This document shows positions 62,780-64,000 of a stretch of 64,000 nucleotides of DNA, in pieces. This DNA comes from Pararhizobium sp. YC-54. GTDB taxonomy: Bacteria > Pseudomonadota > Alphaproteobacteria > Rhizobiales > Rhizobiaceae. The position numbers were made by a program, and so were the translations under genes. Below the pieces are notes generated by a model that saw only the letters and a list, made by a program, of their open reading frames with translations, did no database searches and had not been told where the DNA came from. Within the stretch, counting starts at the first letter, position 1; every line of letters starts with the position of its first letter. The stretch spans positions 124,001 to 188,000 of the forward strand of contig NZ_JAOYTH010000003.1 in assembly GCF_025847205.1 (NCBI RefSeq), given 5' to 3'.

Positions 62780-63082
62780 TCAATCCTTGAGATCGGCAGC
62801 GATGGCTTCATGATGCCGGATGACTTCGTGGATGATGAAGTTCAGGAACTTCTCCGCGAAATCCGGATCCAGATTGGCATCCCGCGCCAGATGGCGCAGG
62901 CGTTCGATCTGGTATTCCTCGCGCGCCGGGTCCGCCGGCGGCAAATTGTACTTGGCCTTCAGCACGCCCACCGCCTTGGTGCAGCGAAACCGTTCGGCCA
63001 GCATGTGCACGAGCGCCGCGTCGATATTGTCGATCGATTGGCGATAGCTCGAGAGTTCCTGTTTGACTGCCGGATCAATCAT
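62780..63082 (-). CDS. Chorismate mutase (AroQ class)
   Basis: A 100-residue helical AroQ mutase that converts chorismate to prephenate. Typical residues: SIDNIDAALVHMLAERF, RCTKAVGVLKAKYNLPPADPAREEYQIERL and a C-terminal FLNFIIHEVIRHHEAIA (active-site Arg, Lys, Glu and Gln-like positions visible). ATG 63082 (MIDPAVKQELSSYRQ) was chosen; the longer frame reads into ffh. Its place between ffh and rpsP is usual in rhizobia. Confidence 0.92.
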   Translation of the reverse strand: MIDPAVKQELSSYRQSIDNIDAALVHMLAERFRCTKAVGVLKAKYNLPPADPAREEYQIERLRHLARDANLDPDFAEKFLNFIIHEVIRHHEAIAADLKD

Positions 63083-63095
63083 ACCTGTCCAGTCC

Positions 63096-64000
63096 TCACT
63101 TCTTCTTCGGCAGGCCGGGAAGCCCCGGGAAGCCGCCACCGAGACCCGGCAGCTTCATACCGCCGCCGCCCAAACCGGGCAGACCGCCGCCGCCGGGCAT
63201 TCCCTTGCCGAGGCCGGCCGCTTCCGCCTGCTTCTGCAGGGCTTCGAGCTGCTTGGGGTCCATCTTCGACAGGTCGGGCATGCCACCCATGCCGCCGCCC
63301 ATGCCACCAAGGCCCATCTTGCCGGCAAGGCCGCCCATCATCTGCTTCATCATGCCGCCCTTGCCCTTGCCGCCCATCATTTTCATCATGTCGGCCATGG
63401 AACGGTGCATTTTCAGAAGCTTGTTGATTTCGGCCGCATCCGTGCCAGAACCGGCAGCGATGCGCTTCTTGCGGGAATGCTTGAGCAGATCCGGATTGGC
63501 GCGCTCCGCCTTGGTCATCGAGGAGATGATGGCGAGTTGGCGGCCGAACATGCGGTCATCGAGACCGGCAGACGCCATCTTGTCCTTCATGCCGGCCATA
63601 CCGGGCATCATGCCCATGATACCGCCCATGCCGCCCATCTTCTGCATCTGGCCGAGCTGGTCGGCGAGATCGTTGAGATCGAACTTGCCGGTCTTCATCT
63701 TGGCGGCCATCGCCGCTGCCTTCTCGGCATCGATGTTTTCGGCGGCTTTTTCGACCAGCGAGACGATATCGCCCATGCCGAGGATGCGGTCGGCGACGCG
63801 GCGCGGGTGGAACTCTTCCAGCTCCGACATCTTTTCGCCGACACCGATCAGCTTGATCGGCTTGCCGGTGACGGCGCGCATCGAAAGGGCTGCACCGCCG
63901 CGGCCATCGCCGTCCATGCGGGTCAGAACAAGGCCGGTAATGCCGACGCGCTCGTCGAAATTGCGGGCGAGATTGACGGCGTCCTGACCGGTCAGCGCGT
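63096..64000 (-). CDS. ffh: Signal recognition particle protein Ffh, 5' end cut by window
   Basis: The 3' part of ffh. Continuing to the window edge the frame reads LVLTRMDGDGRGGAALSMRA (G4 and DGDGRGGAALS motif of SRP GTPases), then GVGEKMSELEEFHPRRVADRILGMGD (G5/closing loop), then the M domain, rich in methionine and glycine (MGGMGGIMGMMPG and GKGGMMKQMMGGLAGKMG), ending in a Pro/Gly-rich tail LPGLGGGFPGLPGLPKKK. It targets nascent membrane proteins with 4.5S RNA and FtsY. The N and part of the G domain lie beyond the window. Confidence 0.95.
   Translation of the reverse strand, partial: ALTGQDAVNLARNFDERVGITGLVLTRMDGDGRGGAALSMRAVTGKPIKLIGVGEKMSELEEFHPRRVADRILGMGDIVSLVEKAAENIDAEKAAAMAAKMKTGKFDLNDLADQLGQMQKMGGMGGIMGMMPGMAGMKDKMASAGLDDRMFGRQLAIISSMTKAERANPDLLKHSRKKRIAAGSGTDAAEINKLLKMHRSMADMMKMMGGKGKGGMMKQMMGGLAGKMGLGGMGGGMGGMPDLSKMDPKQLEALQKQAEAAGLGKGMPGGGGLPGLGGGGMKLPGLGGGFPGLPGLPKKK

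Overview
The window is a gene-dense, GC-rich chromosomal segment from an alphaproteobacterium, most probably a member of the Rhizobiaceae (Rhizobium/Agrobacterium/Sinorhizobium-like). The evidence is the gene content and order (hemC-hemD-mic60-hemY, glnK-amtB, ffh/rpsP/rimM/trmD/rplS near leuC, RpoH with an intact RpoH box), a SAM-II riboswitch before metA, an HWE-family histidine kinase, TTAA-N7-TTAA (CtrA-type) sites, and several families of short palindromic intergenic repeats typical of rhizobia. It looks like core chromosome with one clear accessory insertion.

Layout. 1-3.7 kb (minus): a partial methyltransferase, then the tightly coupled tsaD-gpsA-yciI-EVE group. 3.8-9.9 kb (plus): hemC-hemD, then mic60 (COG4223)-hemY-TerB-glutamine amidotransferase. 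10-13.7 kb: MFS exporter, YggT, pyrophosphatase, a secreted hypothetical protein and a GNAT. 14.2-17.5 kb: RpoH, a FitAB/VapBC-type toxin-antitoxin pair and an M48 lipoprotein peptidase. 17.7-21.5 kb (minus): the thiBPQ thiamine importer behind a TPP riboswitch. 21.7-23.55 kb: an AT-rich type II restriction-modification island with its own C protein. 23.7-28.6 kb: DHA2 efflux pump/MarR pair, thiamine pyrophosphokinase, ABC-F protein. 28.6-34.8 kb: HWE kinase, SAM-II riboswitch with metA and a GNAT, aldose epimerase, SDR, Tat-exported intradiol-dioxygenase-like protein. 34.8-40.2 kb: tRNA-Gly, PrdX deacylase, CnoX-like thioredoxin, LON-domain protein, Trm112-like protein, ubiquinone hydroxylase, TesB. 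40.3-46 kb: glnK-amtB, ftsK, lolA. 46-55.6 kb: mixed housekeeping and regulatory genes, leuC, and an amino-acid ABC importer without an ATPase gene. 55.7-64 kb: rplS, a TauE/SafE permease, an OhrR-like regulator with a divergent alpha/beta hydrolase, a class III adenylate cyclase, then trmD-rimM-rpsP-chorismate mutase-ffh (ffh runs off the end).

How parts work together. Thiamine uptake (thiBPQ) and conversion to TPP (thiamine pyrophosphokinase) lie within 9 kb, and uptake is under TPP riboswitch control. metA is under SAM-II control and carries Glu111, predicting acetyl-CoA use. Nitrogen status is handled by GlnK-AmtB from a sigma-54-like promoter. The most striking local system is the restriction-modification island. 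Its C/R operon and M gene converge, a two-operator C-box precedes C, and a single matching operator sits inside the M promoter. This points to C protein activating or limiting its own operon and repressing the methyltransferase.

Limits: family names come from recognising motifs in the translated sequence, without database searches. Start codons were chosen from ribosome binding sites and domain boundaries and are noted where uncertain.
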